Shown piece by piece: positions 7,888 through 16,464 of a stretch of 64,000 nucleotides of DNA. The DNA comes from Eggerthella sinensis. GTDB lineage: Bacteria; Actinomycetota; Coriobacteriia; Coriobacteriales; Eggerthellaceae. The stretch lies in NCBI RefSeq assembly GCF_003339815.1, contig NZ_PPTT01000001.1:62001-126000 (forward strand), in the 5' to 3' direction. The position numbers were made by a program, and so were the translations under genes. The notes below the pieces were generated by a model. That model was not told where the DNA came from and searched no databases. It saw nothing but the letters and a program-made list of their open reading frames with translations. Every line of letters begins with the position of its first letter. The first letter of the stretch is position 1.

Positions 7888-9153
7888 ATGGAAAAGAAAT
7901 CGTTCTTCGGATGGCCTCTCGCCATCGTGCTCGGTCTCATGTACTTCATGTCATCGGGCTTCGTGCTGGCAACGGCGCAAATCGTCAACCCCATGATGCT
8001 GCAGGACCCGTCGATGGGCCTGACCGGCACCGTGCTGGGCGCAGGCTTCTCGCTGTTCGTGTTGATGCAGGGACTGCCGTCGCCCATCGTCGGTCAGCTT
8101 GTTGCCAAGAAGGGCGCTAAGTTCACCATGGCGCTCGGCGGCGTCATCATGCTCGTGGCCGCCCTGGCCATGATCTTCCTCGTGAAGAGCGCCATCCTGT
8201 ACTTCATCATCTTCGGCGTGATCTTGAGCGTCAGCACCATCATGGTCGGTCAGATTTCCGTCCAGAGCACCATCGGCCAGTGGTTCGTCGCCAAGCGCGG
8301 CGTTGCCATGGCCGTGACCATGGGCATCGGCGGCCTCGCGTCGTTCGTCGCCCCGCTCGTGGTGAACTCCATCATCGGCGCGTCGGGCGGTGCCTGGCAG
8401 AGCGGCTGGTACCTCATCGCCGTGTTCGCCGTCATCTCCATTCCGCTAGCCCTCTTCGTCGTGAAGAACAAGCCCGCCGACGTTAACCAGGTTCCCGACG
8501 GCTCCGCACCCGACGCGAGCGCCGAAGGTGCGAAGAAGCCCCTCAAGGTGTACAAGAACACGGGCACCGTCGAGTATCGCCAGGCCATTCGCTCCCCGTT
8601 CTTCTGGCTCATCGCCGTGGGTGGCGCCGGCGGCTTCTGCGCGTTCAGCCTGGCCACTTCGCAGGGCGTCATCCACTTCAGCGCGCTCGGCTTCGACACC
8701 GGCACCATCGTGGGTGCCGCGGCGGCCATGGGCATCGCCAGTATCATCGGCAAGTTGGTCATCGGCCTGCTTTCCGACACCATCGAGCCCATCCGCATCA
8801 TCGGTGCCGCGCTCGTCATCATCGTGATCGGCATTCTGTCCGCCGCCTTCGCGACGAACGCCGCCATGATCTACGTGTACTACATCTGCACCGGCCTCGG
8901 TTTCGGCTCCATCGCCACCAACCTGCCCACCACCGTGGCGAACTACTTCGGCCTGGCCGCGTATCCGAAGAACCTCAGCACCACCATGCTCACCACGACG
9001 ATCATCTCCTCGATCATCCCGGTCATGGCGGGCGCCCTGTACGACGCAACCGGCCTTGCCACCACGGCGTTCTTCGTGACCGCCGGCATCGTGGCAGTGT
9101 GCGCCATCTGCGCGTTCCTCGTCAGGATCCCCAAGAAGGCGAATCGCGCCTAA
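7888..9153 (+). CDS. MFS transporter (oxalate:formate-antiporter-like)
   Basis: 421 residues with 12 predicted membrane helices and a hydrophilic central loop near residues 190-225, the standard MFS layout. The start is set by the AAGGAGGAACTA ribosome site; the longer open frame upstream is leader sequence. General form resembles the OFA group that exchanges small carboxylates, but the substrate cannot be read from sequence. Its promoter is a near copy of those of the caiA-like/fixAB and Mo-enzyme operons, so it probably brings in the substrate of that pathway or exports its product. Confidence 0.85.
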   Translation: MEKKSFFGWPLAIVLGLMYFMSSGFVLATAQIVNPMMLQDPSMGLTGTVLGAGFSLFVLMQGLPSPIVGQLVAKKGAKFTMALGGVIMLVAALAMIFLVKSAILYFIIFGVILSVSTIMVGQISVQSTIGQWFVAKRGVAMAVTMGIGGLASFVAPLVVNSIIGASGGAWQSGWYLIAVFAVISIPLALFVVKNKPADVNQVPDGSAPDASAEGAKKPLKVYKNTGTVEYRQAIRSPFFWLIAVGGAGGFCAFSLATSQGVIHFSALGFDTGTIVGAAAAMGIASIIGKLVIGLLSDTIEPIRIIGAALVIIVIGILSAAFATNAAMIYVYYICTGLGFGSIATNLPTTVANYFGLAAYPKNLSTTMLTTTIISSIIPVMAGALYDATGLATTAFFVTAGIVAVCAICAFLVRIPKKANRA

Positions 9154-9183
9154 CGCTGCGGTTGCCTTCCCTGGTATAGTAAC

Positions 9184-9228
9184 GGGCCCCGCGCTTTCAG
9201 ACGTCTGATCTGGTGCGGGGCCCTTATC
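9184..9228 (+). terminator. Terminator after the MFS gene
   Basis: 9-bp stem GGGCCCCGC (9184-9192) / GCGGGGCCC (9215-9223), followed by TTATC. The loop itself contains the palindrome CAGACGTCTG, so the hairpin can be extended. The T-run is weak. Confidence 0.7.
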
Positions 9229-9287
9229 GTATCCATTGTGCGCATCCGCGCAGAGCGAACGCGCACCAAGGTAAAGGGGCTTGTCCC

Positions 9288-10694
9288 ATGGACACAAGCG
9301 TACCTCTTCCGAAACGCCTGATCGGGATTGGCGTTGCGGCCATCTGCATCATCGCTTCATGTCTGATTCCCGGATCGGAATCGCTCTCCCACCAGGGCAT
9401 TATGGCCCTCGGCCTGCTGCTTGCCCTCGCCTCGCTCTGGGCAACGTCGGCGCTGCCCATCGGCGCGGTGGCGCTGCTCGTGGTCATCCTGCTCCCCCTG
9501 CTTGGCATCGTCGAGATGGGGCAGGCGTTCTCCGGCTTCGCAAGCCCGGCGCTGTTCTTCATCATCTCGGTGTTCGCGCTGCCCGTCATCATGATGAAGA
9601 CGAAATGGGGAGCCCGGCTCATTTCGCGTTTGCTCGATTGGACGGGAACCGACTCCCGCAAGCTCGTGCTGGGATTCATGATTGCCACCACCCTCGTATC
9701 CACCGTGATGTCCGACGTACCGTGCACGGTGCTGTTCCTGGGCTTCGCGCTGACCATCCTCAAGGCGGCCGACGCCAAGCCCGGTTCGTCGAATCTGGGC
9801 AAGTGCCTGATGATTGCCATTCCCGTCGCGTCCGTGACGGGCGGCATCGCCACTCCCGCCGGCAGCTCGTTCAACGTGGTGGCTCTCGGCATCATGCAGC
9901 AGATCACCGGCACCACCATCAGCTTCTTCGATTGGATGATCGTCGGGCTGCCCATCGCCATCGTCATGACGCCGGTGCTGTGGTTCTTCATCACCACCGT
10001 GCTCAAGCCCGAGCCTATCACCGACAGCTGCCTGCAGGGCATCCGCGACGAGGCAGCCGCCGCGAAGAAGGTCGAGCCCTACGAGATCAAGGCGCTCGCC
10101 ATCATCGTGCTGCTCGTTGCGCTGTGGATCATCGGCAACTGGGTGCCCGTGTTCAACGTGACAGTGGTTGCCGTGGTGGGACTCATCGTCATGTTCCTGC
10201 CCGGCATGGATCTGCTCACCTGGAAAGAGTTCCAGGAGTCGGTGCCGTGGGGCATCGTCATCATGTGCGGCACCATCATGACCATCGGCGGCGTCGTGCA
10301 GAGCACCGGCGGCGCGGCGTTCTTGGCCGACCTGTTCATGAACAGCGGCGTCACGAACTTCGGCTTCCTCGCCTCCATGGCCATCCTCATGACGCTCGTG
10401 TACCTGCTGCACACCATCTGCCCCATCGGCGCGGCTATCCTGGGCATCTTCATCCCCATCTTCATCACGCTGTGCGCGAGCTTCGGGGTGTCGCCCGCCG
10501 TGCCCACCATCTCGCTTGCCATCGTGGTTGCCGGCAACGTGCTGCTGCCCGTCAACCCCACCGTCATGCTGACGTACGGCGAGGGGTATTACACGTTCGG
10601 CGACATGTTCAAAACCGGCATCGTCCCCGCAGCCGTGCTCATCGTGCTGATCACCCTATGGGTCCCCTTCATCGTAGGAGTGCTGGGGATATAG
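9288..10694 (+). CDS. DASS/SLC13-family dicarboxylate or anion transporter
   Basis: 468 residues with about 12 hydrophobic segments. The start MDTSVPLPKRL is chosen for the AAAGGGG ribosome site 9 bases upstream. The family is suggested by the TPAGSSFN stretch near residue 200, equivalent to the SNT-like substrate loop of divalent anion:Na+ symporters, and by the LPVNPTVML segment near residue 425 that mirrors it in the second repeat. Likely substrates are di- or tricarboxylates or sulfate-like anions. It follows the MFS gene after a terminator; no copy of the shared two-dyad promoter is seen before it, so it may be independently expressed. Confidence 0.8.
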   Translation: MDTSVPLPKRLIGIGVAAICIIASCLIPGSESLSHQGIMALGLLLALASLWATSALPIGAVALLVVILLPLLGIVEMGQAFSGFASPALFFIISVFALPVIMMKTKWGARLISRLLDWTGTDSRKLVLGFMIATTLVSTVMSDVPCTVLFLGFALTILKAADAKPGSSNLGKCLMIAIPVASVTGGIATPAGSSFNVVALGIMQQITGTTISFFDWMIVGLPIAIVMTPVLWFFITTVLKPEPITDSCLQGIRDEAAAAKKVEPYEIKALAIIVLLVALWIIGNWVPVFNVTVVAVVGLIVMFLPGMDLLTWKEFQESVPWGIVIMCGTIMTIGGVVQSTGGAAFLADLFMNSGVTNFGFLASMAILMTLVYLLHTICPIGAAILGIFIPIFITLCASFGVSPAVPTISLAIVVAGNVLLPVNPTVMLTYGEGYYTFGDMFKTGIVPAAVLIVLITLWVPFIVGVLGI

Positions 10695-10701
10695 GGAGAC
10701 G

Positions 10702-11463
10702 TTAAGAACCCTGGTGTTCATGCACGAACACCAGGGTGTCTTCGGTGGAGCGCGTCGGGTCGAGGGCGTAGCCGGCGACGTCGAAGGCGCGCAGGTCGTC
10801 GGGGCGCTCGATGCTGTGCTCGGCGCACCAACGCACCATGGAGCCGCGCGCGGCCTTGGCGGCGGTCGAGCGCTGCACGAGGCGGCCGTGCGCGTCGATG
10901 GTGCCGAACAGGCAGGTGAGCACCGTGCATCCGTCTGCGGCGTACGGCGTGACGGCCTTCGCGTACTCGACCGATGCGAGGTTCACGATGGTGCCCCCTT
11001 CGTCCGCAAGCGCGCGATACAGACGGTCGCCCCAAAACTCGTACAGGTGCTTTGCACCGTCGACCTCGAGCTTCGCCTGCATTTCGAGGCGATACGGCAC
11101 CACGCCGTCAAGCGGACGCAGCACGCCGTAGAACCCCGACAGAATGCGCAGATGCCCTTGCAGGTAGTCCAGCTGCGCGGCCGTCATCACCTGCGGCGCA
11201 AGGTGCTGGTATTGAATGCCCTCGTACGCGAGGATCGCCGGCGTCAGCGCGCCTGCGCGCACATCGAGCGTGCGGAAGCGTTCGAAGTTGAGCTCGGCCA
11301 ACGCGTCGCTGCACTGCCACAGCGCTTTCGCCTCATCGTATGAACGCGCGCGCATGGCCTCGACCAGCATGTCCGTACGGTCGAGAAAGCGCGGCAGGTC
11401 GCGCCACGCAAACGCGTCGTCCACCACGTTCATCTTTTTAGCCGGCGACACGATGAACCGCAT
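10702..11463 (-). CDS. yaaA: YaaA/DUF328 family peroxide-stress protein
   Basis: 253 residues, matching YaaA length. The start MRFIVSPAKKM is the hallmark opening of the family, and LSGFYGVLRPLD (about 120), PYRLEM and LASVEYAKAV are all typical blocks. YaaA in E. coli limits Fenton damage during peroxide stress and binds DNA; the same role here is assumed from the family. It stands alone, convergent with the DASS gene, and is separated from the downstream-facing two-component operon by a terminator. Confidence 0.9.
   Translation of the reverse strand: MRFIVSPAKKMNVVDDAFAWRDLPRFLDRTDMLVEAMRARSYDEAKALWQCSDALAELNFERFRTLDVRAGALTPAILAYEGIQYQHLAPQVMTAAQLDYLQGHLRILSGFYGVLRPLDGVVPYRLEMQAKLEVDGAKHLYEFWGDRLYRALADEGGTIVNLASVEYAKAVTPYAADGCTVLTCLFGTIDAHGRLVQRSTAAKAARGSMVRWCAEHSIERPDDLRAFDVAGYALDPTRSTEDTLVFVHEHQGS
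10708..10737. terminator. Convergent-gene hairpin overlapping the yaaA 3' end
   Basis: A perfect 12-bp stem ACCCTGGTGTTC / GAACACCAGGGT with a 6-base loop lies between the DASS gene and yaaA, inside the last yaaA codons. It could act on transcripts from both directions, but no strong T-run follows on either side. Confidence 0.5.
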
Positions 11464-11510
11464 GCTCACTCCCCCACGTCGAAACGTCCTTGTCCATGCA
11501 TGAGAGTATG

Positions 11511-11543
11511 GCAAAACAACGCGGGCCCCGCAAGGAGCCCGCG
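11511..11543 (-). terminator. Terminator of the two-component operon
   Basis: On the minus strand, a 7-bp stem CGCGGGC/GCCCGCG with a 10-base loop is followed by TTGTTTTG. It lies 35 bases after the stop of the last kinase gene and before yaaA. Confidence 0.75.
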
Positions 11544-11577
11544 CAGGATCAACCGATAGCGCACAGCAGAAGCGGGG

Positions 11578-12516
11578 CTACCCAGCTTCCAGTTTGAGGA
11601 TTGCGGTGGTTTGGAAGACGGGGCCTTCTTGGGTAATTTCCAACTTGCCGTCGTGGCGGGTGGCGAGGGTGTCGAGAATGCCGAGACCCCAGCCGTGCTC
11701 CGGCAAGCGGGCGCCGCGGGGGCGTCGGGCGGAACGACGCGCGGCGGACGCGTTCGGCGCGCAGCTGTTCTCCATGTGCACCGCCAAATACCCAGCCTCT
11801 ACCTGCGCCTTCAACACGATGAACCGCTCGCCTGCGGGCACGTCGACGCATGCGTGTATCGCGTTGTCCAACAGGTTCGAGAATACGGCGCACAACTCCA
11901 CGCTCGGCAGGGCGAGATCGTCGGAAAGCGCCAGCTCAAGCGTCAGGCGAATGCCCTGCTCTTCGCACACCGCGGCCTTCATCGACACGAGGGCGTCCAC
12001 CACCTGATGGCCGCACGTGCGCGTGCGGCCCGCGTCCATCATGTCCACCGCCTTCAGCAGACCGCGTGAGGCCGCCTCGGCTTCCTGCCGATCGAGTAGT
12101 GCCTCGACGTCCTCCAATTCGCGCGCCACGTCTTCGCGAATACGCCGCGCTTCGTCGATGTCCGCAGAGAGCCGCTGCAGATAGTCTTCCTGTGCCCTCA
12201 ACTGCTCTTCAAGCAGACGCACGCGTTCGCGCGACAGCTCGCGCTCTTCGGACTCACGCAGCGCTTTGAACAGCACCAAATCGACGGGACCGCACAGCAA
12301 GCCGACGACGACAACCACCACGAACATCCACAGCGGAAGCTCGTACGCAATCGTGCAGTAGAACAAGAACACGACGATGCACAGCTGGCTGAACGGAAAC
12401 AGCAGGTTGATGAGCACGCGATCGAGCGAAACGTCGCGAAGTCGCCGCGCAAGCAGCACCACGACGGCGCACATGACCAGCACGACGCACACCGCGCCAG
12501 CGATTCGCGCGATCAC
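11578..12516 (-). CDS. GHKL-type ATPase half of a split histidine kinase (no phospho-acceptor His)
   Basis: 312 residues: three predicted membrane helices (about 3-24, 33-55, 62-84), a long coiled coil (about 85-150), then an ATPase domain with N box FSNLLDNAIHAC and G box GWGLGIL. The segment that aligns with the dimerisation/phospho-acceptor motif reads IREDVARELEDVEALL, so Glu128 occupies the place of the histidine. The preceding gene, overlapping by GTGA, encodes the complementary half: a membrane protein with an intact LRHDMKNQ motif but no ATPase. The two proteins probably assemble, with this one phosphorylating its partner. The GTG start is supported by GAGGGGAGGG just upstream. Members of this class (AgrC/YehU-like) pair with LytTR regulators, as here. 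Confidence 0.85.
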   Translation of the reverse strand: MIARIAGAVCVVLVMCAVVVLLARRLRDVSLDRVLINLLFPFSQLCIVVFLFYCTIAYELPLWMFVVVVVVGLLCGPVDLVLFKALRESEERELSRERVRLLEEQLRAQEDYLQRLSADIDEARRIREDVARELEDVEALLDRQEAEAASRGLLKAVDMMDAGRTRTCGHQVVDALVSMKAAVCEEQGIRLTLELALSDDLALPSVELCAVFSNLLDNAIHACVDVPAGERFIVLKAQVEAGYLAVHMENSCAPNASAARRSARRPRGARLPEHGWGLGILDTLATRHDGKLEITQEGPVFQTTAILKLEAG

Positions 12517-13397
12517 GAAGCCCTCCCCTCGCTCACGCTCGCCGCATCGAGCACGTCGCGAACGAGCTCGAGATGCCCGCGCGCCTCGTCAAACCTCTTG
12601 CACTCGGACAGCGCGAGCACCACCTGCACCTGGTTTTTCATATCGTGGCGCAGCTTCGCCACCTGCTCGACATCCTCGACGAAGCGCTCGTAGCGCACAA
12701 GGTACCGATCAAGCTCCTCCTCCAGCAGCGCGGCACGCGCATCGGCCCGCCGCTTCTGCGCAACCCGGCCCATCGCGAAGAGCAGCAGCAAGTCGGCCGC
12801 AAGGCCGAGGAGCGACAGGGGCACGCTGAACGCATAGTAGAACGCCGACGACTCGATGTACCCGAACGGAAGCACAAGTATGATGTTCACCAGCATGAGC
12901 TGCACCACCGTGAACGCGACGGGGAGCCACCTGCCCTCCTTCTGCGCGCTGTCGGCGAATCGGTTGAACAGCAGGCATAACACGGCAAGCAGGGCCACGA
13001 GCAGGGCGAGATGGGCAGCATGGGTGAGGGCGAACGCATCGAGATGCGCGCGCGTCGCATCGTAGTCGACGACAGGCGTGCCGGTGAGGGCCATCCACAG
13101 CGCGCCGCCGGGCAATTCGACGAAGAACAGCACGAGGTTGGCCAGCACAACGGCCAGAATCCTTCGCGAAAGAGCGCCTTCCGAGAGGAAGATCGGCAGC
13201 AGCGACAGCGGGAGCGCCGCCAAAAACTTCACCCCGACGTCCATCTGTGAGCGAAAACATGCCAGGAGCAGCACCAATACGATTTCCAACGTCCAGTACA
13301 GCGCGGCGTTGCGCATGACGAGCATCCGGGAAAGCGCGTACGCGAACACCATTTGCACGGGAAACGTCCCGACGATGTCGATGAGGGCATTGGACAT
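12513..13397 (-). CDS. Membrane phospho-acceptor half of a split histidine kinase (no ATPase domain)
   Basis: 294 residues. About six membrane helices fill residues 5-215, followed by a coiled segment and the phospho-acceptor motif KLRHDMKNQ with His251. The protein stops only 44 residues after this His, immediately after the second helix of the hairpin, so the catalytic ATPase domain is absent. The missing domain is supplied by the next gene, with which it shares a 4-base overlap. Start MSNALIDIVG is chosen because it begins the first hydrophobic helix and sits 17 bases after the regulator stop; no clear ribosome site is seen, suggesting coupling. Function inferred: signal sensing in the membrane and phosphate relay to the LytTR regulator. 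Confidence 0.82.
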   Translation of the reverse strand: MSNALIDIVGTFPVQMVFAYALSRMLVMRNAALYWTLEIVLVLLLACFRSQMDVGVKFLAALPLSLLPIFLSEGALSRRILAVVLANLVLFFVELPGGALWMALTGTPVVDYDATRAHLDAFALTHAAHLALLVALLAVLCLLFNRFADSAQKEGRWLPVAFTVVQLMLVNIILVLPFGYIESSAFYYAFSVPLSLLGLAADLLLLFAMGRVAQKRRADARAALLEEELDRYLVRYERFVEDVEQVAKLRHDMKNQVQVVLALSECKRFDEARGHLELVRDVLDAASVSEGRAS

Positions 13398-13414
13398 GGG
13401 AATGCGCTTCGCCG

Positions 13415-14128
13415 TTACAGTTTCGTCTGGATGTGCTGGAACAGCGCTTCTCGCACGAGCTTGCGGCGCTTCTGACTGACGGGCACGACATGGCCCGACG
13501 CAAGCACGACGCCGTCTTTCTGCACCTGTTCGATGTGATCCATGTTCACGAGGAAGCTCTTGTGGCATTGCACGAACGACGAGGGCAGCTCGGTCGCAAG
13601 ATCGGACAGCGACGCGTACGTTTCCAGCTCGTCGTTGCCGGCATGGATGCGAACCTTGCGCCGGTCGCTTTCGATATAGCTGATCGAGCGCGGCGGCACC
13701 AGCATCACCTTGCCGCCGAATCGCACGCTCAGCGGCTTGTTCGCGCATTGCTCGAGCCGTTCGAACGCGCGATCCATCGCATCGTTCAAATCGTCCTGCG
13801 CAACCGGCTTCGTGAGGAAGTACACGTGATCCGTGCGGTACACGCTCGTGCAGTAGTTGACGAACCCCGTGACGTAGATCACCTGCGTGCCGCATCCGAC
13901 GGGCACGAGCTGTTTCACCAGGTCGATGCCGTTCGCGTCCTCAGGCCCCAGCTCGATATCCATCATGAGGATGTCGACAGCCAAGCCTGTCGCAAAGCGC
14001 TCCCGCAACGATGCAGCGTCGGCAAGGTGCGTGATGACAACGTCGCCACCCCGCGGGGAGCGCTCGATCATATGACCGAGAATCCTTGCTTGATCGGCAT
14101 CGTCTTCAACTATTACGACCTGGTACAT
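13415..14128 (-). CDS. LytTR-family response regulator
   Basis: 237 residues. Receiver domain at 1-120 with acidic pair E8-D9-D10, phospho-acceptor D57 (LMMDIEL), T-loop residue in YVTGF and the invariant Lys in FLTKP. The C-terminal half (about 135-237) is a LytTR DNA-binding domain, with YIESDRRKVRIH, YASLSDLATELPSSFVQCHKSFLVNMDHI and PVSQKRRKLVREAL. It heads the operon with the two kinase halves. Targets are unknown; LytTR proteins usually bind paired imperfect direct repeats. Confidence 0.92.
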   Translation of the reverse strand: MYQVVIVEDDADQARILGHMIERSPRGGDVVITHLADAASLRERFATGLAVDILMMDIELGPEDANGIDLVKQLVPVGCGTQVIYVTGFVNYCTSVYRTDHVYFLTKPVAQDDLNDAMDRAFERLEQCANKPLSVRFGGKVMLVPPRSISYIESDRRKVRIHAGNDELETYASLSDLATELPSSFVQCHKSFLVNMDHIEQVQKDGVVLASGHVVPVSQKRRKLVREALFQHIQTKL

Positions 14129-14168
14129 GGCATCGACTCACGTCTCGAAACGGACTTCATTTCTTGGG

Positions 14169-14195
14169 ATTATACAGAATGAAGCCCCCCCCCCC
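14169..14195 (-). promoter_or_regulatory. Promoter of the two-component operon with an 11-G tract
   Basis: Read on the minus strand, a perfect -10 box TATAAT (14174-14169) lies about 40 bases before the regulator ATG. Ten bases upstream is a run of eleven G (14195-14185), which covers the 3' part of the spacer and the -35 position. No -35 hexamer is present at this tract length. Homopolymer runs of this kind change length by slipped-strand pairing, so expression of the operon could be phase variable. Confidence 0.55.
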
Positions 14196-14308
14196 GCCAG
14201 CTTTCTCGTCACTTCGGCAAATAAAATGAGCCGAACGATGATAGTTGCTCGCGTGCGCGCCCCTATTCGCCCCGCTCGGCAAGCGCAACGGCTGCCGCAT
14301 CCATGTCC

Positions 14309-15532
14309 TTACGCTCCTGCCAGCGCGCTCACGGCCCATTGCGCGGCCACCATAGAGCCTTTGACCAGGACGCTTTCGTCCACGTCGTAGTAGCAGCTGT
14401 GCTGCGGATGCTCGGCGCCCACCGACGGGTTGCGGCAACCGACGAACACGAACACACCCGGCACCCTGCGCAGGTACTCGCTGAAATCCTCGCCCGACAG
14501 CGTGCCTTCGTACGAGCCCACGGCCTCTTCGCCCAGCACGTCCACCACGGCGCGACGCGCCAACTCGGCGCAGGCCGGATCGTTCGCCAAACCCGCATTG
14601 CCCGACTCGAACGTGAAGCGCGCCTCGGCATTGAACGCGCGGGCGATTTTGCCCACGATGCGCTCAAGGCGGTCGGGCACTTCGGCGCGCAGACGGTCGC
14701 TCCACGTGCGCACCGTGCCCGTGAGGTACGCGGAACCCGCCATGATGTTGCGCGCCTCGCCGCCGTGAAACTCGCCCACGGTGACCACCACGGGTTCAAA
14801 CGGCGACACGTCGCGGCTCACGAGAATCTGCAGCGCCGTCACCATCTCGGCACCTACGACGATGGCGTCCACGCCCTTGTGCGGCATGGACCCGTGCGCG
14901 CTCACGCCTTCGATGTCGATGCGAAACCAGTCGGTATGCGCCATGCGCTGACCGGGCTCGCAGGAAACGAGGCCCGCGTCGAGCTCGCTCCAAATATGCG
15001 CGCCGAAGATGGCGTCCACCCCGTCGAGCGCACCCGCGTCCATCATCATGGTGGAGCCGATGGAAATCTCCTCAGCCGGCTGAAACAGCACGCGCACCTC
15101 GCCCGACAGCCGGTCGCGCAGCTCGTGCAAGATACGCGCCGCACCCAACATCATGGCCATGTGGCAGTCGTGACCGCACGCGTGCATGACGCCCGGACAT
15201 TCCGAGGCGTACGGCGCGCGCGTCTGCTCGGTCACGGGCAGCGCATCGATATCGGCCCGCAGCGCCACGCACGAGCGCGCGCCACCCTCGGACGCGGTCG
15301 CCGATGCCGCCGCTTCGCCCGCGATGGTGGCAATCACCCCGGTGCCCGCTACGCGGCGGTGCGGAATGCCCAGCGCATCCAGCTCGGCGCAGAGTGCGTC
15401 GGACGTCCACTGCTCCTTGCCGCTCAGCTCGGGATGACGGTGAAACCGCCGCCGCAGCGCGATGACGTCCGGCTCGATGGAGGAGCCTATCGCACGAATT
15501 CGCTCGGTGGTGGTGGGTAGATCGCTGCTCAT
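14309..15532 (-). CDS. M20-family amidohydrolase (aminoacylase/carboxypeptidase type)
   Basis: 407 residues, the usual length for M20D amidohydrolases such as N-acyl-amino-acid or hippurate hydrolases. Metal-site motifs are visible: RRRFHRHPELS near the N-terminus, MHACGHDCHMA with the Cys/His ligands, FQPAEE, and AHGSMPHKGVDAI in the lid domain. It would cleave an amide bond in the cytoplasm. The start MSSDLPTT follows the gap after the DmsC-like gene; the open frame further upstream is shadow. It is 53 bases downstream of the Dms operon on the same strand, so it may be the last gene of that operon, but a functional link to the reductase is not evident. Confidence 0.85.
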   Translation of the reverse strand: MSSDLPTTTERIRAIGSSIEPDVIALRRRFHRHPELSGKEQWTSDALCAELDALGIPHRRVAGTGVIATIAGEAAASATASEGGARSCVALRADIDALPVTEQTRAPYASECPGVMHACGHDCHMAMMLGAARILHELRDRLSGEVRVLFQPAEEISIGSTMMMDAGALDGVDAIFGAHIWSELDAGLVSCEPGQRMAHTDWFRIDIEGVSAHGSMPHKGVDAIVVGAEMVTALQILVSRDVSPFEPVVVTVGEFHGGEARNIMAGSAYLTGTVRTWSDRLRAEVPDRLERIVGKIARAFNAEARFTFESGNAGLANDPACAELARRAVVDVLGEEAVGSYEGTLSGEDFSEYLRRVPGVFVFVGCRNPSVGAEHPQHSCYYDVDESVLVKGSMVAAQWAVSALAGA

Positions 15533-15585
15533 CACGGGTCCTTTTCGCCGGGGGCTGTCCCCCGCAGCGTACCATACTCGCAACG

Positions 15586-16452
15586 TCAGAGGCTCATCCC
15601 GTACGTCATGTGCATCATGTAGAACGCGAAGCGCATGACGAAGATGCCCGCGAACACGAGCACCGACGATGCCGTCGCGGCGCACCTCGCCAGCTGCCTG
15701 CCGCGCAGCAGCGCCGCCGCATCCACCACCAACCCGGCAGCGGACAGCGCAACGAATACCAGCACCATGACGAAGTACCCCGGAACCAGCTGCTCGACGG
15801 TTGTCAGGTAGTTCGCCAACGGCAACACATGCGCCCCCTGCGCCGCGTACACGCCCGCGTTCGCCACGAGGGCCACGAGCGAGATGCCCAGCAGAACGCG
15901 AGCGGCGGTGCCCGACAGCGGCTCCCACCGCGCGAACCGCAGTCCGGCAATGGCAAGCAGCGGGCCTCCCACCAGCGCGTTCAAGCACAAGGCAAGCGGG
16001 ACGAACGGGGTATCCCACGTCACCACCGTGCGACTGTCGTACGCGAACGCCACCGACACGAGGAACGCAGCCGCAGCCGCGATGGCCCCTACCAGCAGCG
16101 CGTCGAGCACCTTCGGCCGCGCGTGCTCGGCGAACTGGTACAGCCAATGCACGCCTGAAGCGCCCAAGAACAGCACGGCCGCGCATACCTCGTTCGAAAG
16201 CGGGCTCTGCCCCACGCGCGTGAACACGTACAGCGCGTTGTCGGGATTGCCGAGGTGCGTCGCGGACGCCACCAGACCAACGAGCGTCACGAGAAAGGGC
16301 ACGAGCAGCGCGCCGCTCACCCGCTTGCGCGTCTCGCCCTGTGCGCGCAGCGCGGCGAGGGCCATCACGGCGTATGCCACCGCGCCCGATGGCGCGAGGG
16401 TGGTGAACAGCACGAGCGTGATCTCGTTGAAAGCGGTGGCGAACCCGGTCAT
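15586..16452 (-). CDS. dmsC: DmsC-like membrane anchor subunit
   Basis: 288 residues with about eight membrane helices. The THLGNPDNALYVFTRVGQSPLSNEV loop near residue 65 matches the conserved H-L-NP---A-----R--S-LS-E region of DmsC. It anchors the reductase to the membrane and takes electrons from menaquinol. It is the membrane gene of the Dms operon, 12 bases after the chaperone gene. Confidence 0.87.
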   Translation of the reverse strand: MTGFATAFNEITLVLFTTLAPSGAVAYAVMALAALRAQGETRKRVSGALLVPFLVTLVGLVASATHLGNPDNALYVFTRVGQSPLSNEVCAAVLFLGASGVHWLYQFAEHARPKVLDALLVGAIAAAAAFLVSVAFAYDSRTVVTWDTPFVPLALCLNALVGGPLLAIAGLRFARWEPLSGTAARVLLGISLVALVANAGVYAAQGAHVLPLANYLTTVEQLVPGYFVMVLVFVALSAAGLVVDAAALLRGRQLARCAATASSVLVFAGIFVMRFAFYMMHMTYGMSL

Positions 16453-16464
16453 CGCACTACCAAC

